From NCBI RefSeq assembly GCF_004339595.1, contig NZ_SMFU01000007.1, positions 1,176,658-1,240,657 of the forward strand: a DNA stretch of 64,000 nt, written 5' to 3'. Shown piece after piece: positions 42,585 to 51,935 of the stretch. How positions within the stretch are numbered: position 1 is the stretch's first letter; the number at the start of each line of letters is the position of its first letter. The DNA is from Marinobacterium mangrovicola (GTDB taxonomy: Bacteria; Pseudomonadota; Gammaproteobacteria; Pseudomonadales; Balneatricaceae). The position numbers and the translations under genes are program-made. The notes below the pieces were generated by a model. The model had not been told where the DNA came from. It saw only the letters and a program-made list of their open reading frames with translations, and did not search any database.

Positions 42585-44801
42585 TCAGGTATCCAGCTTG
42601 ATCGGCAGCTGGTGATAGCGCTTGCCGGTCAGCGCCGCCAGGGCGTTGGCCACGGCCGGTGCGATAGGCGGTACGCCCGGTTCGCCAACGCCGGTGGGCG
42701 CTTCAGCGGAGGGTACGATATGCACCTCGATCTCCGGCATCTGGTTGATACGCAGCACCTGATAGTTATGGAAGTTGGATTCCACTACCTTGCCCTTGTC
42801 CAGGGTGATGGCAGACATCATCGCCGGTGACAGACCAAAACCGATGCCGCCTTCCATCTGGGCGCGGATCACGTCCGGGTTGATCGCCACACCGCAATCC
42901 ACGGCGCAGACTACCTTTTCCACCTTGAGCTGACCGGAATCGGTCAGTGATACTTCCGCGACCTGAGCCACATAGGTCCCGAAGGATTTGTGTACGGCGA
43001 CACCACGTCCGCGACCTTCCGGCACTTCGCTGCCCCAGCCTGCTTTTTCAGCGGCCAGTTTCAGTACGCCCTGCCAGCGCGGTTCACCCTTGAGCAACTG
43101 CATACGCAGCTCCACCGGATCCTTGCCCGCTTTTGCCGCCAGTTCATCCAGAAACGCTTCGGTGGCATAAGCAGTGTGGGTGCTGCCTACAGAGCGCCAC
43201 CAGACCACCGGCACCTGCTTCTGTGTGGTGGTCAGCGACACGTTCAGGTTCGGGATCGCATACGGCAGGTTAGAGGCACCTTCCACGGAGGTATCATCAA
43301 CACCGTCCTTGATCATGCCGCCTTCGAACAGGGTGCCCTGGGCGATGGACTGGCCAACGATATGCTGCTGCCAGCCGGTGATGTTGCCCTCGGCATCCAG
43401 GCCGCCACGCAGACGGTGCACGTAGGCAGGACGATAATAGCCTGCGTGAACATCGTCCTCACGGCTCCAGACCAGTTTGACCGGCACACCGGGTTTCGCC
43501 TTGGCGATATGCACCGTTTCGACCAGGTAGTCGGAGTGCGGGTTGGCACGACGACCAAAGCTGCCACCGGCGTAGAGCATGTTGATTTTCACCTGCTCCG
43601 GCTTGATACCGAGTACAGCGGCGATGTTGTTCTGATCCACGGTCTGAAACTGCTCGCCGTTCCAGATTTCGCAGCCGTCCGGTTTAACCAGGGCGACACA
43701 GTTCATCGGCTCCATGGGCGCATGGGACAGGTACGGGAACTCGTAGGTGGCTTCAACCACGGTGGCCGCATCGCTGATCGCAGCCGCCGCATCGCCATCG
43801 TTACGCGCGGGCAACCCTTCTTTCTGAGACAGCTCGCGGTATTCCGCCATCATCTCGTCGCTGCTCTGGCTGATGGCGCCGGACTCGTCCCACTCCGCCT
43901 TCAGCTTGCCGCGACCCACGTGGGCGCTCCAGTAATCCTTCGCCAGCACGGCGATACCGCTGGGGATCTGCACCACGTCGACAACGCCATTGGAGGCGCG
44001 GGTCTCGCTATCGTCAAAGCTGACCAGTGTGGCGCCAAAGCGTGGCGGATGCAGCACCAGAGCGGTGAGCATGCCATCGAGTTTGAAGTCCTGGGTGAAG
44101 ATCGCGGTGCCATCGTTCTTGCCCACGTCTTTACGGCTGACGGACTTGCCGATAAGCACGAACTGATCCGGCGTTTTCAGAGTAATGCTCTTGGGCTCGG
44201 GCACCGGCAGCTGGGCGGCGCGGTCAGCCATTTCCCCAAAAGTCGCTTCACGACCTGACGCGTGGCTCAGTACGCCCTCGGAAACTCGGATCTCTGAAGC
44301 AGGCACGTTCCACGCCTGGGCCGCTGCTGTAACGAGCATCGCCTTCGCGGTCGCACCGGCAAGACGCAGCTGTTCCCAGGAGTTGGCGATGGCGGTACTG
44401 CCGCCCGTGCCCTGCATCGGGCCAAACGCCAGGTTGTTGTAGCGGCTGGCATCGGCCGGTGCCGGAACCGGTACCACCTGGCTCCAGGCCGCATCCAGCT
44501 CATCCGCGACGATGGTCGACAGGCCAGTAAAGGTGCCCTGGCCCATCTCGATATGCTTGATCACCACCGATACGCTGTTATCCGGAGCGATGCGTACAAA
44601 CGCATTAGGCGCAAAGTCGCCGTCGGCGTTAAGCGCCTCCGGGGACTCGCTGGCATTGGCCAGTGAGAAAGGTGTGTTGATCGCGAGAGTCAGACCGGCA
44701 CCGGCCCCACCCATCAGTTTTAAGAATCCGCGACGGCTGGTGCCGCCCTGTGGCTGTTGTTCTGAAACAAGCTTCGACGTAAGTTCAGACATGAAACGCA
44801 T
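42585..44801 (-). CDS. Molybdopterin subunit of an aldehyde/isoquinoline oxidoreductase (IorB-like)
   Basis: 738-residue large subunit of a xanthine dehydrogenase-family enzyme of the isoquinoline 1-oxidoreductase beta type, holding the molybdopterin cytosine dinucleotide cofactor. A Tat-like motif [11 protein letters not shown] at residues 22-32 points to export. Family motifs are [42 protein letters not shown] and the active-site Glu in [17 protein letters not shown] near the end. AGGAGG precedes the start. It pairs with the adjacent iron-sulfur subunit. Substrate is probably an aldehyde or N-heterocycle. Confidence 0.92.
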   Translation of the reverse strand: MRFMSELTSKLVSEQQPQGGTSRRGFLKLMGGAGAGLTLAINTPFSLANASESPEALNADGDFAPNAFVRIAPDNSVSVVIKHIEMGQGTFTGLSTIVADELDAAWSQVVPVPAPADASRYNNLAFGPMQGTGGSTAIANSWEQLRLAGATAKAMLVTAAAQAWNVPASEIRVSEGVLSHASGREATFGEMADRAAQLPVPEPKSITLKTPDQFVLIGKSVSRKDVGKNDGTAIFTQDFKLDGMLTALVLHPPRFGATLVSFDDSETRASNGVVDVVQIPSGIAVLAKDYWSAHVGRGKLKAEWDESGAISQSSDEMMAEYRELSQKEGLPARNDGDAAAAISDAATVVEATYEFPYLSHAPMEPMNCVALVKPDGCEIWNGEQFQTVDQNNIAAVLGIKPEQVKINMLYAGGSFGRRANPHSDYLVETVHIAKAKPGVPVKLVWSREDDVHAGYYRPAYVHRLRGGLDAEGNITGWQQHIVGQSIAQGTLFEGGMIKDGVDDTSVEGASNLPYAIPNLNVSLTTTQKQVPVVWWRSVGSTHTAYATEAFLDELAAKAGKDPVELRMQLLKGEPRWQGVLKLAAEKAGWGSEVPEGRGRGVAVHKSFGTYVAQVAEVSLTDSGQLKVEKVVCAVDCGVAINPDVIRAQMEGGIGFGLSPAMMSAITLDKGKVVESNFHNYQVLRINQMPEIEVHIVPSAEAPTGVGEPGVPPIAPAVANALAALTGKRYHQLPIKLDT

Positions 44802-44835
44802 GAGACAGCCTCCTTTTAATCTGTAGGGTTAGGGG

Positions 44836-45294
44836 TTAACCAAGCTGCTTGGCCGCACTCTTGATCGCTGAACGAATGCGCACGTAGGTGGCGCAACGGC
44901 AGATGTTGCCGGACATGGCGGCATCGATCTCTTCATCGCTGGGGTTGGGGTTGCCCTCCAGCAATGCCACCGCTGACATCACCTGGCCGGACTGGCAGTA
45001 ACCGCACTGCGGCACCTGAATCTCGGTCCAGGCTTCTTTAACCGCGACGGCTGCCGGAGACTCCACCCCTTCGATGGTGGTGATCTTTTTGCCTTCGGCC
45101 ATCTGGATCGGTGTCGAGCAGGAGCGAATCGGCGAACCATCCATATGTACTGTGCAGGCCCCACACATCGCCATGCCACAACCGAACTTGGTGCCGGTCA
45201 TATTCAGATAGTCCCTGATCGCCCAGAGTAGCGGTGTATCGGGCGTCGCATCGATCGTGTGATCGACCCCGTTGACGTTAAGTGTCACGGACAT
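44836..45294 (-). CDS. [2Fe-2S] subunit of an aldehyde/isoquinoline oxidoreductase (IorA-like)
   Basis: 152-residue small subunit with two [2Fe-2S] clusters. The plant-ferredoxin-type site is [15 protein letters not shown] with a further Cys in IRSCSTP; the second cluster is [12 protein letters not shown] and [13 protein letters not shown]. It transfers electrons from the molybdopterin subunit, which is encoded 34 bases downstream, to an acceptor such as a cytochrome. The gene is complete and normal in size. No FAD subunit is nearby, as expected for the Ior type. Confidence 0.93.
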   Translation of the reverse strand: MSVTLNVNGVDHTIDATPDTPLLWAIRDYLNMTGTKFGCGMAMCGACTVHMDGSPIRSCSTPIQMAEGKKITTIEGVESPAAVAVKEAWTEIQVPQCGYCQSGQVMSAVALLEGNPNPSDEEIDAAMSGNICRCATYVRIRSAIKSAAKQLG

Positions 45295-45734
45295 GACTTA
45301 CCTCCAGATGAGATATCGAGGCGCCCTCTGCTCACAGAGCGCCGTTATAGTTTTTCCCGCAGCGGGCTTTCGCCATTGACATCAGCGGTATGCGGTTCGG
45401 CCAGGCGGACAAGTCCAGAAAGTATAGCCACCCTGATGGGGGCCGCTTTCGACGCCGTATACGCCAGGCCGGTTTTGACAGGTCAGCGCCCACCGCCGGA
45501 ATCCACCCTTCCGGCGGTGGCTTCGGCGCGCCGGATCCAAGCGTTATGTAAACGGCCGCGTCACGCTGAACGCGAAACTATAAAAGATTCGGCTTACAGG
45601 CATTAAGAGGCAGGGATTCATTAAGACTATCTCTCTTATTCATGAATCGCCGGATCCGCCCCCGGGGAATATTCATAAATCGATCTTCAGGCAGTGAGGC
45701 AACTGCCGATAGGCGACTTGCCAGACGCGAAAAC
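45295..45734. other. Non-coding stretch with a perfect hairpin
   Basis: No supported gene. A perfect 12-bp stem CCACCGCCGGAA / TTCCGGCGGTGG with a 7-base loop lies at 45490-45520, about 200 bases upstream of the IorA-like gene. It has no T-run; it could sit in the leader of that operon or end transcripts. Confidence 0.5.
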
Positions 45735-45772
45735 AAAAAAGCCCTTCCAGCCCTGTGTGGGGCCGGAAAGGC
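45735..45772 (-). terminator. Intrinsic terminator of the DsbA/MBL genes
   Basis: On the minus strand GCCTTTCCGGCCC / GGGCTGGAAGGGC forms a long stem with a CACACA-type loop and is followed by TTTTTTGTTTT, about 90 bases beyond the FrnE-like stop. Confidence 0.88.
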
Positions 45773-45863
45773 GAAAAAAGCGTCAACGTATTGGGGGAAA
45801 TATCGCGTTGATCGCATTTGCTCGCTGGAAAGCGCCGGTATGACCGCAAACGCTCAGCGTTGC

Positions 45864-46496
45864 TTAGTCGATCAGTTCGTCCAGCACACGGGACCAGCCC
45901 GCGGGGTTTCCGTAGTAAGACTGGTGCGCCAGGCTCTGCCAGCCGGCATCGCTCTCAACCAGCAGCGTCGGAAAACCCTGAGCGCCGAAACGCCCCATCA
46001 GCTCACGGGTCTGTTGCACTGCGCCGTTAAGCTTTGGCTCCGCTGCGGCCATCGCATCCTTCCACTTCGTGGCGTCTGCACCCAAGTCTTTTGCCAGTCC
46101 TGCCAGGGTCGCTTCATCAGCCACATCAAGGCCGTGCTGATAGTGCGCCTGCTGAATCGATTTCAGCAGATCGACCCCATCAATTCCCAGGGTCTGGCCT
46201 GCAATAATCGCCTGCGCTGTGATCAGCGAATCAAGCACCAGCGGGCCGTTACTGGCGACGCGCTGCTGGTAGGCTTCACCAAACTCCGCCCCGGTGAGGT
46301 CAGCGATACGCTGGTCGGCCTGCAGAATATGCTGACGAAAGCTGGGGTCGATAGCACGGCGCGGCATCATGCCACCGGGGTGCAGCATTAGCGCCAGCTC
46401 ACCCTGCCTGGCTCTCTGCTGCAGCTGCGCGATCAGTTCGTTCGCGCCGTAACACCAGCCGCACATGGGGTCGAAAATATAGTGCACTGTCAGCAT
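45864..46496 (-). CDS. DsbA-family thioredoxin-fold protein, FrnE-like
   Basis: 210-residue cytosolic DsbA-like oxidoreductase of the FrnE group. The active-site CGWC is at residues 12-15 (DPMCGWCYGANELI), followed by the family helical insertion (FRQHILQADQRIADLTGAEF) and the cis-Pro region GFPTLLVESD. No signal peptide is seen from the ATG at 46496, which has AGGAG upstream; a longer upstream start is rejected. The MBL gene lies 61 bases upstream on the same strand, so the two are probably cotranscribed under the divergent LysR gene. Confidence 0.88.
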   Translation of the reverse strand: MLTVHYIFDPMCGWCYGANELIAQLQQRARQGELALMLHPGGMMPRRAIDPSFRQHILQADQRIADLTGAEFGEAYQQRVASNGPLVLDSLITAQAIIAGQTLGIDGVDLLKSIQQAHYQHGLDVADEATLAGLAKDLGADATKWKDAMAAAEPKLNGAVQQTRELMGRFGAQGFPTLLVESDAGWQSLAHQSYYGNPAGWSRVLDELID

Positions 46497-46557
46497 ATGG
46501 GTTCTCCTGTGTTTAGCGTATTCACCGCGTTTACCACTAACGTTAGCGTTGAAGCAT

Positions 46558-47454
46558 TTACCACTGCATTTCACCGGTGTGGACCTTAGCACCGATATCC
46601 AGCGCAATACCAAGCCCGGCTTCTGGATATTGCCCGGTCATGGCGTCTTTCACCTGTTCACTGGTCTCACTTTCTGCAACGGCCCGACGGAAATTGGCCA
46701 AGTACTCCTTGGAGTACTCAATGCTGCCAGCCGTCAGATCCGACCCCGCCGCCATATGACCGGGGATCACGGTCTCCGGGTTAAGCGCCAGCATCGACTC
46801 CAGCTGTGCGGTCCAGGCATCCAGTTCCGCATCGGTCTGAGTATCGGCGGTCCAGAGATGCAGGTTGGAGAACACTGCCAAATCGCCCAGGATCGCCTGG
46901 TTACCAGGAATCCAGAGGTAAGGCCTATGCGCCAAAATCCCCTCGGTACCACGAATCTCGATCACATGACCGTCCAGGGTCAGTGTGTCGCCCTCATACA
47001 CCTCGGGTAACACCGGCGATACCGGCGCGTTGGCACCCAGTTTAGGCCCCCAGTAGCCGACCTTGCCCTGCATTTTTTTCTCGATCGCCTCAGCCACAGC
47101 GGCGGTTGTAATGATCCGCGCTTCCGGAAACTGCTGCTTCAGAACTTCGGCGCCGAAGTAGAAATCCGGGTCTGCCTGGCTGATAAAAATGGTTTTCAGC
47201 GGTTTACCGGCATCCAGCACCTTGGCGGCAATACGCAGCGCATCCGCCTTGGTGAAGCCGGTATCGATCAACAGCGCTTCGGTCTCACCGGTCACCAGGG
47301 TGGCATTTACATGAAAGCTGCCTGGACCGGCATTGTAGACATCCAGTTCCAGGCGCTCGGCAGCACCCGCTGTAGCGGAGGCAAGCACCGCACCGGTCAT
47401 CATCAGGGTTGCAGCGGTTTTGAAAAGCGGATTACTGGTCAGCGTGAATTTCAT
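46558..47454 (-). CDS. Exported metallo-beta-lactamase-fold protein with degenerate metal site
   Basis: 298-residue MBL-fold protein with a signal peptide to about residue 32 (AVLASATAGAAERL). The usual HxHxDH metal motif is replaced by ISQADPDFYFG, so both early His ligands are missing, although the later His in VIPGHMAAG and an Asp in AILGDLAVF remain. It may bind one metal, use a different chemistry or be a non-enzymatic binding protein. It is cotranscribed with the FrnE-like gene and divergent from a LysR regulator. Confidence 0.82.
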   Translation of the reverse strand: MKFTLTSNPLFKTAATLMMTGAVLASATAGAAERLELDVYNAGPGSFHVNATLVTGETEALLIDTGFTKADALRIAAKVLDAGKPLKTIFISQADPDFYFGAEVLKQQFPEARIITTAAVAEAIEKKMQGKVGYWGPKLGANAPVSPVLPEVYEGDTLTLDGHVIEIRGTEGILAHRPYLWIPGNQAILGDLAVFSNLHLWTADTQTDAELDAWTAQLESMLALNPETVIPGHMAAGSDLTAGSIEYSKEYLANFRRAVAESETSEQVKDAMTGQYPEAGLGIALDIGAKVHTGEMQW

Positions 47455-47590
47455 GGTGAACTCCCCTAATCGCTAATGACGATCTTTCAATCAATGATGG
47501 GGGTGATTCTGGCGTTTAATTGGACTGTTAAAAATATCTAATAACGTGCATCATTATTTCAGATTACGAGCAAATCACTGGGATTAATCG

Positions 47591-48481
47591 ATGGACAGGG
47601 TGACCGCTGCAAAGGTGTTTGTTGATCTGGCCTATTCCGGCAGTTTTACGCGCACGGCAGATCGACTCGAGATGTCCCGCCCCATGGTGAGCCGCCACCT
47701 GGAGGCGATGGAGAGCTGGTTGCAGGCAAGGCTGTTTCACCGCACCACGCGAAAAATCTCCCTGACCAGCGCCGGTGAGCAGTATCTGCCGGAAGTAGAG
47801 GCCTGGCTGGAACAGGCAGAAGCACTGCCGTTGCTTGGCGTTCAGGAACAGGAACCGGGCGGCCACCTGCGCCTGGCCACCAGCATGTCGTTCGGCCATT
47901 CCCAGCTGGTACCGGCGCTTAAGGGGTTTATGGAGCAGTATCCGCGGGTCACTGTAGAGCTGGAGCTGCAGGATTCCGTTACCGATCTTACTGCCCAGCG
48001 AATCGATCTCGCTTTGCGCTTCGCCGCTAATCCGGATCCTGCGCTGATTGGCAAGCCGATCGCCCTATGCGAGTCTGTACTGGTTGCTTCGCCCGACTAT
48101 CTGGCCCGTCGCGGCGCGCCGGAAACGCCGCAGGCGCTGGCACAGCAGGATTGTCTGGGTTATCGCAATTTTGGCCGCCATGTCTGGCATTTACGCGATA
48201 AGGCTGGGGAGATTAACGAGGCGGAGATTCGCTGTCGACTAACCGCCAACGAAGTTACCGCGCTGATGAGCGCAGCCTTGCAGGGGATGGGAATCGCGAT
48301 GCTGCCCACTTATATGACGCAGCGATACCTGGAAAGCGGCGAACTGCAGCAGGTGTTAACGGATTACAAACCGGAAGACCTGAAAATCTATATTCTCTAC
48401 GCCTCGCGCAAGCACCAGTTGCCCGCCGTGCGCGCGCTGATCGATTACCTGGAGGCCTGGTTTAGGGATAATCCCTGGTAA
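47591..48481 (+). CDS. LysR-family regulator
   Basis: 296-residue LysR regulator of the CrgA/DmlR-like branch; HTH SFTRTADRLEMSRPMVSRHL, followed by the effector-binding domain with IDLALRFAANPDPALIG and KHQLPAVRALIDYL at the end. It is divergent from the MBL and FrnE-like genes across about 135 bases and probably controls them. Confidence 0.87.
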   Translation: MDRVTAAKVFVDLAYSGSFTRTADRLEMSRPMVSRHLEAMESWLQARLFHRTTRKISLTSAGEQYLPEVEAWLEQAEALPLLGVQEQEPGGHLRLATSMSFGHSQLVPALKGFMEQYPRVTVELELQDSVTDLTAQRIDLALRFAANPDPALIGKPIALCESVLVASPDYLARRGAPETPQALAQQDCLGYRNFGRHVWHLRDKAGEINEAEIRCRLTANEVTALMSAALQGMGIAMLPTYMTQRYLESGELQQVLTDYKPEDLKIYILYASRKHQLPAVRALIDYLEAWFRDNPW

Positions 48482-48511
48482 GACTTAGCTTAGATTTAGC
48501 CTACCTTCGAT

Positions 48512-48778
48512 TTAACCCACCTTCAGCGGCTCTTTCGCCTGTAGCGGCTCGTCAGCCTGCCAGGCGATGCGGATCTCCAGGCGGTGGCGCGAGTCCTCTT
48601 CGCTGGCGGTGACTTTCAGGTCCAGCAGCCCGCGGGGGTTCATGCGGATCTCGCCATCCTCGTCGCTGAACGAGAGCTCCCCTTTCGCGATGCCCTTGGC
48701 GATGGCGTCCAGCATCTCCTGAATGCTCTGGCAATCCTGCAGCGACTGATGTCGGAAGCGTTGTTTGTTCTCTAGCAT
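48512..48778 (-). CDS. Amphi-Trp domain protein, GAK cassette
   Basis: 88-residue protein matching the amphi-Trp domain, a small family often found beside GAK-system ATP-grasp and HprK-related genes. It has the helical start HQSLQDCQSIQEMLDAIAKG and the beta-rich LSFSDEDGEIRMNPRGLLDL and RLEIRIAWQAD, with the conserved Trp. No catalytic residues are expected; the domain's role is unknown. It is last in the minus-strand cassette, 23 bases after the metallophosphoesterase gene. Confidence 0.82.
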   Translation of the reverse strand: MLENKQRFRHQSLQDCQSIQEMLDAIAKGIAKGELSFSDEDGEIRMNPRGLLDLKVTASEEDSRHRLEIRIAWQADEPLQAKEPLKVG

Positions 48779-48801
48779 GGTGTCATCCGTTCATTAAAAC
48801 A

Positions 48802-50130
48802 TTAGATCTGCGAGTACATACCCGGGCGAAAGACCTTGGCAGCAGGATAATCATTACTGATACCAACGATATGGCCATCGGGCCGGATCATCGTGATACC
48901 GGCGCCCACGCCCTTGAGCCCCTCTTTGTGGCGCGAGTTGCGATCCAGGGTGATATCACCCTCGAGATGCAGCAAGCCATGCTTCAACGCCAGACGCTGA
49001 CCGTGGGTACGGTTGATATGGCCATGCACCAGGGTATGGATCCCCAGCGCACCGATTCTGGCGACGCCCGCTTCGGTCAGCGGGCGATCCGCGGCGCGGT
49101 ACTTGGTGCGCATGGTATTCGCCAGCGGGCCGAAGTAAAAGCGGAACAGGTCGTGCTCAATCTGCTTGCGGAAATCGCGATTGAGCTTTTTAACCCCTTT
49201 GCGCTCCACCACCTCGGTAATACTGTCATCAAGACCGGCGTGCAGGAACAGAAACGAGCCACTGCGGTAGGTAAGCTGCATATCGCGGAAGAACCAGGCG
49301 AACTCGCCCTTGGGCTTGAGAAACAGCTTTCTGCACTCCTGGGCGATGGCGTAGACATCACGCATGCTGAGCCCCGCATCGGCGCAGGCGGATTCGAACT
49401 TATCGAACTTACCGTGCATCCGCTTGAGTTCACGCTCGATGGCTGCCTCATTCATATAGTCGGCGGCCGCCTCGGGAAAGCGCTCGAACCAGTCATCGGA
49501 GGGAAACAACCGGCGTTTGCATTCGGCTTCATCCGGCGCTTTTTTCAGTTCCTTGCCCTTGCAATAGGCCTGCACCTCTTTAAACAGCGGGATCACCTTG
49601 TCACCCATACGCACAAACAGATGCTCGGTGGTTGGGTGACGCTCAAGCCCCATGGCGCGGATACCCATCAGCAAACGCACATCATGGTTGCCGGCGAGCA
49701 GTTTGACCCGTGCTCCCAGATCGAAAAGATGACGAATAGCCCGCAGCAGCTCCAGGTTGCTCGGCCCCTTATCCAGACAGTCACCACCGATGATAAACAG
49801 CATTTTACGACCGGCCTTGGTAAGGCTGAAATCGCGCGGTCCATGTCCTTTGGTGACAACACCGCCGCTTGCCACCAGCGAGGCGACAAAGGCCTGGTAA
49901 TCGGCGTGCGGATCGGCGATAAAACAGATCGGTCGCTTGGGCCAGGACCAGTGTTCAGGATTATCCAGTAACGGATTTGATGCTTCGCTGCGGCTATGGA
50001 TCATCGCCTTGTTGGCGGAGCGGGTATCATCCAGCGCCCAGGGTTCGGCAATGCTCGGCATCGTACCCAGAACTTCAGGAAAGCGTTTCAAGCTTTTGAT
50101 TTCAGGAATTATATTTCTTTCGAATACCAT
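48802..50130 (-). CDS. Metallophosphoesterase, GAK cassette
   Basis: 442-residue calcineurin-like phosphoesterase. The metal-binding motifs are visible in order: ICFIADPHADY (D-x-H), FIIGGDCLDKGPSNL (GGD), KLLAGNHDVRLL (GNHD) and THGQRLA preceded by LVHGHINR (GHxH-like). A long helical insertion (about 150-270) lies between GNHD and the last motif. It would remove phosphate from a protein or small molecule. It is not among the commonest GAK genes I know, but its tight position in the cassette suggests a role there. Confidence 0.82.
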   Translation of the reverse strand: MVFERNIIPEIKSLKRFPEVLGTMPSIAEPWALDDTRSANKAMIHSRSEASNPLLDNPEHWSWPKRPICFIADPHADYQAFVASLVASGGVVTKGHGPRDFSLTKAGRKMLFIIGGDCLDKGPSNLELLRAIRHLFDLGARVKLLAGNHDVRLLMGIRAMGLERHPTTEHLFVRMGDKVIPLFKEVQAYCKGKELKKAPDEAECKRRLFPSDDWFERFPEAAADYMNEAAIERELKRMHGKFDKFESACADAGLSMRDVYAIAQECRKLFLKPKGEFAWFFRDMQLTYRSGSFLFLHAGLDDSITEVVERKGVKKLNRDFRKQIEHDLFRFYFGPLANTMRTKYRAADRPLTEAGVARIGALGIHTLVHGHINRTHGQRLALKHGLLHLEGDITLDRNSRHKEGLKGVGAGITMIRPDGHIVGISNDYPAAKVFRPGMYSQI

Positions 50131-50232
50131 GAGAATCCAGACGCAGACTTGATAAAAGCTTCCACCCTAACCGGCAGATGTGATCGAAATGTTAAAACTC
50201 TGAAATCTGCCTGAGCACTTAAGTATGCAGTT

Positions 50233-50934
50233 CTAATCAGCGTATGACTCGCGCTTGCCGCGCACCTTCCAGTCACCGGCCACATGTCGCCACCGGCCGC
50301 CTTCCAGCATCTCGATATAGACAGGCTCTGCATGGTACATGCTCAGCGCCGCGATCTGCTCAAACTCCAACACACCAAGCCGATGTGCCGCATGACGAAA
50401 AGCCGCACCATGGCCCACAAACAGCCTTACCCGGTCGGTATCACTGGGTTCCATCATCAACATCTGAAGCTCGATATGTCGCGCCACACGATCTCCGGCA
50501 TCCATCAGCGATTCCGCGCCCTGGAGCGGTAAACGGTAGTAGCTGTTGGATTTCCAGTCCGCAGGCGGCGGATCAAAGCGTGGATCCTGTTGCAGAATCG
50601 ACTCGATCTGCGCGACAGTGAGGTTGGCTGCACTGCCGACCCCCCTCTCCGCCAGCGCGGAGTGGCCCTGCTGTTCTGGCGGGCGTTCGAACATCGGCCC
50701 CAGCGCGACACAGAAACGCTCTGCGGTCTGCCAGGCGCGCAACAGCCGTGACGAATCCACACGGTAATCGGGCACCCAACCCTGCTCTGCCAGCACCCTG
50801 GCCATATTGGCCGCTGCACGGTCCGCCTGTTCAAATCCGCGTTCGGTCAGCGGGAAAGGCTGGTGCGCGCTCGGCGTATCGGGCAGCTGATGGTAGTCGC
50901 CATGACGAATCAGGGCGGCGATCAAACGGGCCAT
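50233..50934 (-). CDS. Histidine phosphatase-family protein, GAK cassette
   Basis: 233-residue histidine phosphatase (phosphoglycerate-mutase fold). The catalytic RHG is at residues 10-12 (LIRHGDYHQ), the second Arg is in SRLLRAWQTAER, and the second His in LFVGHGAAFRHAAH. It resembles PGAM5-type phosphatases. AAGGAG precedes the start, which overlaps the end of the SixA-NUDIX gene by 13 bases, so the two phosphatase genes are coupled. The phosphate donor is unknown. Confidence 0.85.
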   Translation of the reverse strand: MARLIAALIRHGDYHQLPDTPSAHQPFPLTERGFEQADRAAANMARVLAEQGWVPDYRVDSSRLLRAWQTAERFCVALGPMFERPPEQQGHSALAERGVGSAANLTVAQIESILQQDPRFDPPPADWKSNSYYRLPLQGAESLMDAGDRVARHIELQMLMMEPSDTDRVRLFVGHGAAFRHAAHRLGVLEFEQIAALSMYHAEPVYIEMLEGGRWRHVAGDWKVRGKRESYAD

Positions 50935-51908
50935 AAACCAGACTCCTTCAGCCGTTCGGGTAAGAGATCGATCAAGGTTCTAAGCGCCGGCTTAAGCTGG
51001 GCGCCGTCCAGGCCGCCGATATCGCACCAGCGTCGACAACGGTGATCTTCATCCCAGTCCGCGTCTTCGATCAGGCTATCCACGCGCATCGCGAACAGCT
51101 CCACATCGCACTCCGCGCCCCACTTGGCCTGACGGTAACAACCGAGCAACTCGGGATGCACCTTGCCCTGGACGCCCGCCTCCTCCAACGCCTCCTTGGC
51201 GGCGGATTCCTGCGGCGTAAGTCCCGGCTCGACAATCCCCTTGGGGACGCCCCAGGAGCGCCCGCTGCTGGAGGTGATCAGCAGAAGCTCAAGCCGTCCA
51301 CCACTGCTGAAACGGTAGGGAATCACGCCGGACTGGGTGTAATAGTAGGCAGGACGCTCGCGCCGTTCGGCGCCGCCTGGCCCCGGCCAGGGAAAGAGTT
51401 CGGGCAGCTGATCCGGCGCGACAGAGCCGATCAACTCGCCCTCACCGGTCAGTGGCAGCGCACCAGTTACCGGCAGGCGCAGCTGCAACAGCATTCCCTT
51501 GCGCAGATGAAAGTCGCTCTTCCCCGGTAAATGAGACTCCGGCAGCAGTTGTTTGGTCAGCTGCTCCAGCGCCGGATTGTGCCCCACCAGCAACAGGCGA
51601 TGACCCCGGGAGCTTCGCTCGGCGATGGCTGCCATCAATGCTTCGGCGTCGCCTTCGTAGAGCCTTTCATCGGTTTCAATCATTGAGGCCGGCAGCCCCA
51701 TCGCCTTAATGCACTTTTCTGCGGTTTCCAGCGCACGCTTTGCCGGCGAGCTGAGTACCAGGTCCGGCTGATCGCCCTGAAGCTGCAGCTGCACGCCCAG
51801 CCGCTGGGCCGCGCGCTTGCCGCTGTTCTTGAGCGGCCGATCCCGATCGGAATAATCCATATCGGCCTTTTTCGCCCGGCCGTGCCGGAGCAGCATCAGT
51901 TCGAACAT
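50922..51908 (-). CDS. SixA-type histidine phosphatase fused to NUDIX hydrolase
   Basis: 328-residue two-domain enzyme. Residues 1-160 form a SixA-like histidine phosphatase: RHG at 8-10, SSPAKRALETAE, and His110 in LVGHNPALE. Residues 185-320 form a NUDIX hydrolase with box 224-246; the catalytic Glu239, Glu242 and Glu243 are kept, while the consensus early Glu is Leu230 and the Arg is Lys238. The same domains in the opposite order occur in mycobacterial MutT1-type proteins that act on 8-oxo-nucleotides or dinucleoside polyphosphates. In this cassette it may cleave a phosphorylated intermediate. Confidence 0.86.
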   Translation of the reverse strand: MFELMLLRHGRAKKADMDYSDRDRPLKNSGKRAAQRLGVQLQLQGDQPDLVLSSPAKRALETAEKCIKAMGLPASMIETDERLYEGDAEALMAAIAERSSRGHRLLLVGHNPALEQLTKQLLPESHLPGKSDFHLRKGMLLQLRLPVTGALPLTGEGELIGSVAPDQLPELFPWPGPGGAERRERPAYYYTQSGVIPYRFSSGGRLELLLITSSSGRSWGVPKGIVEPGLTPQESAAKEALEEAGVQGKVHPELLGCYRQAKWGAECDVELFAMRVDSLIEDADWDEDHRCRRWCDIGGLDGAQLKPALRTLIDLLPERLKESGLWPV

Positions 51909-51935
51909 GGAGGGCTCACGACTTGCTGAACGGAA

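Noticed and set aside
42990-44258. 422-codon plus-strand frame opposite the IorB-like gene
   Set aside because: Antisense shadow of a strongly supported molybdopterin subunit gene.
45578-45817. 79-codon minus-strand frame in the gap after the FrnE-like gene
   Set aside because: It spans the intrinsic terminator at 45735-45772 and has no protein pattern.
48871-49971. 366-codon plus-strand frame opposite the metallophosphoesterase
   Set aside because: The minus-strand frame carries all phosphoesterase motifs; the plus-strand frame is a shadow.
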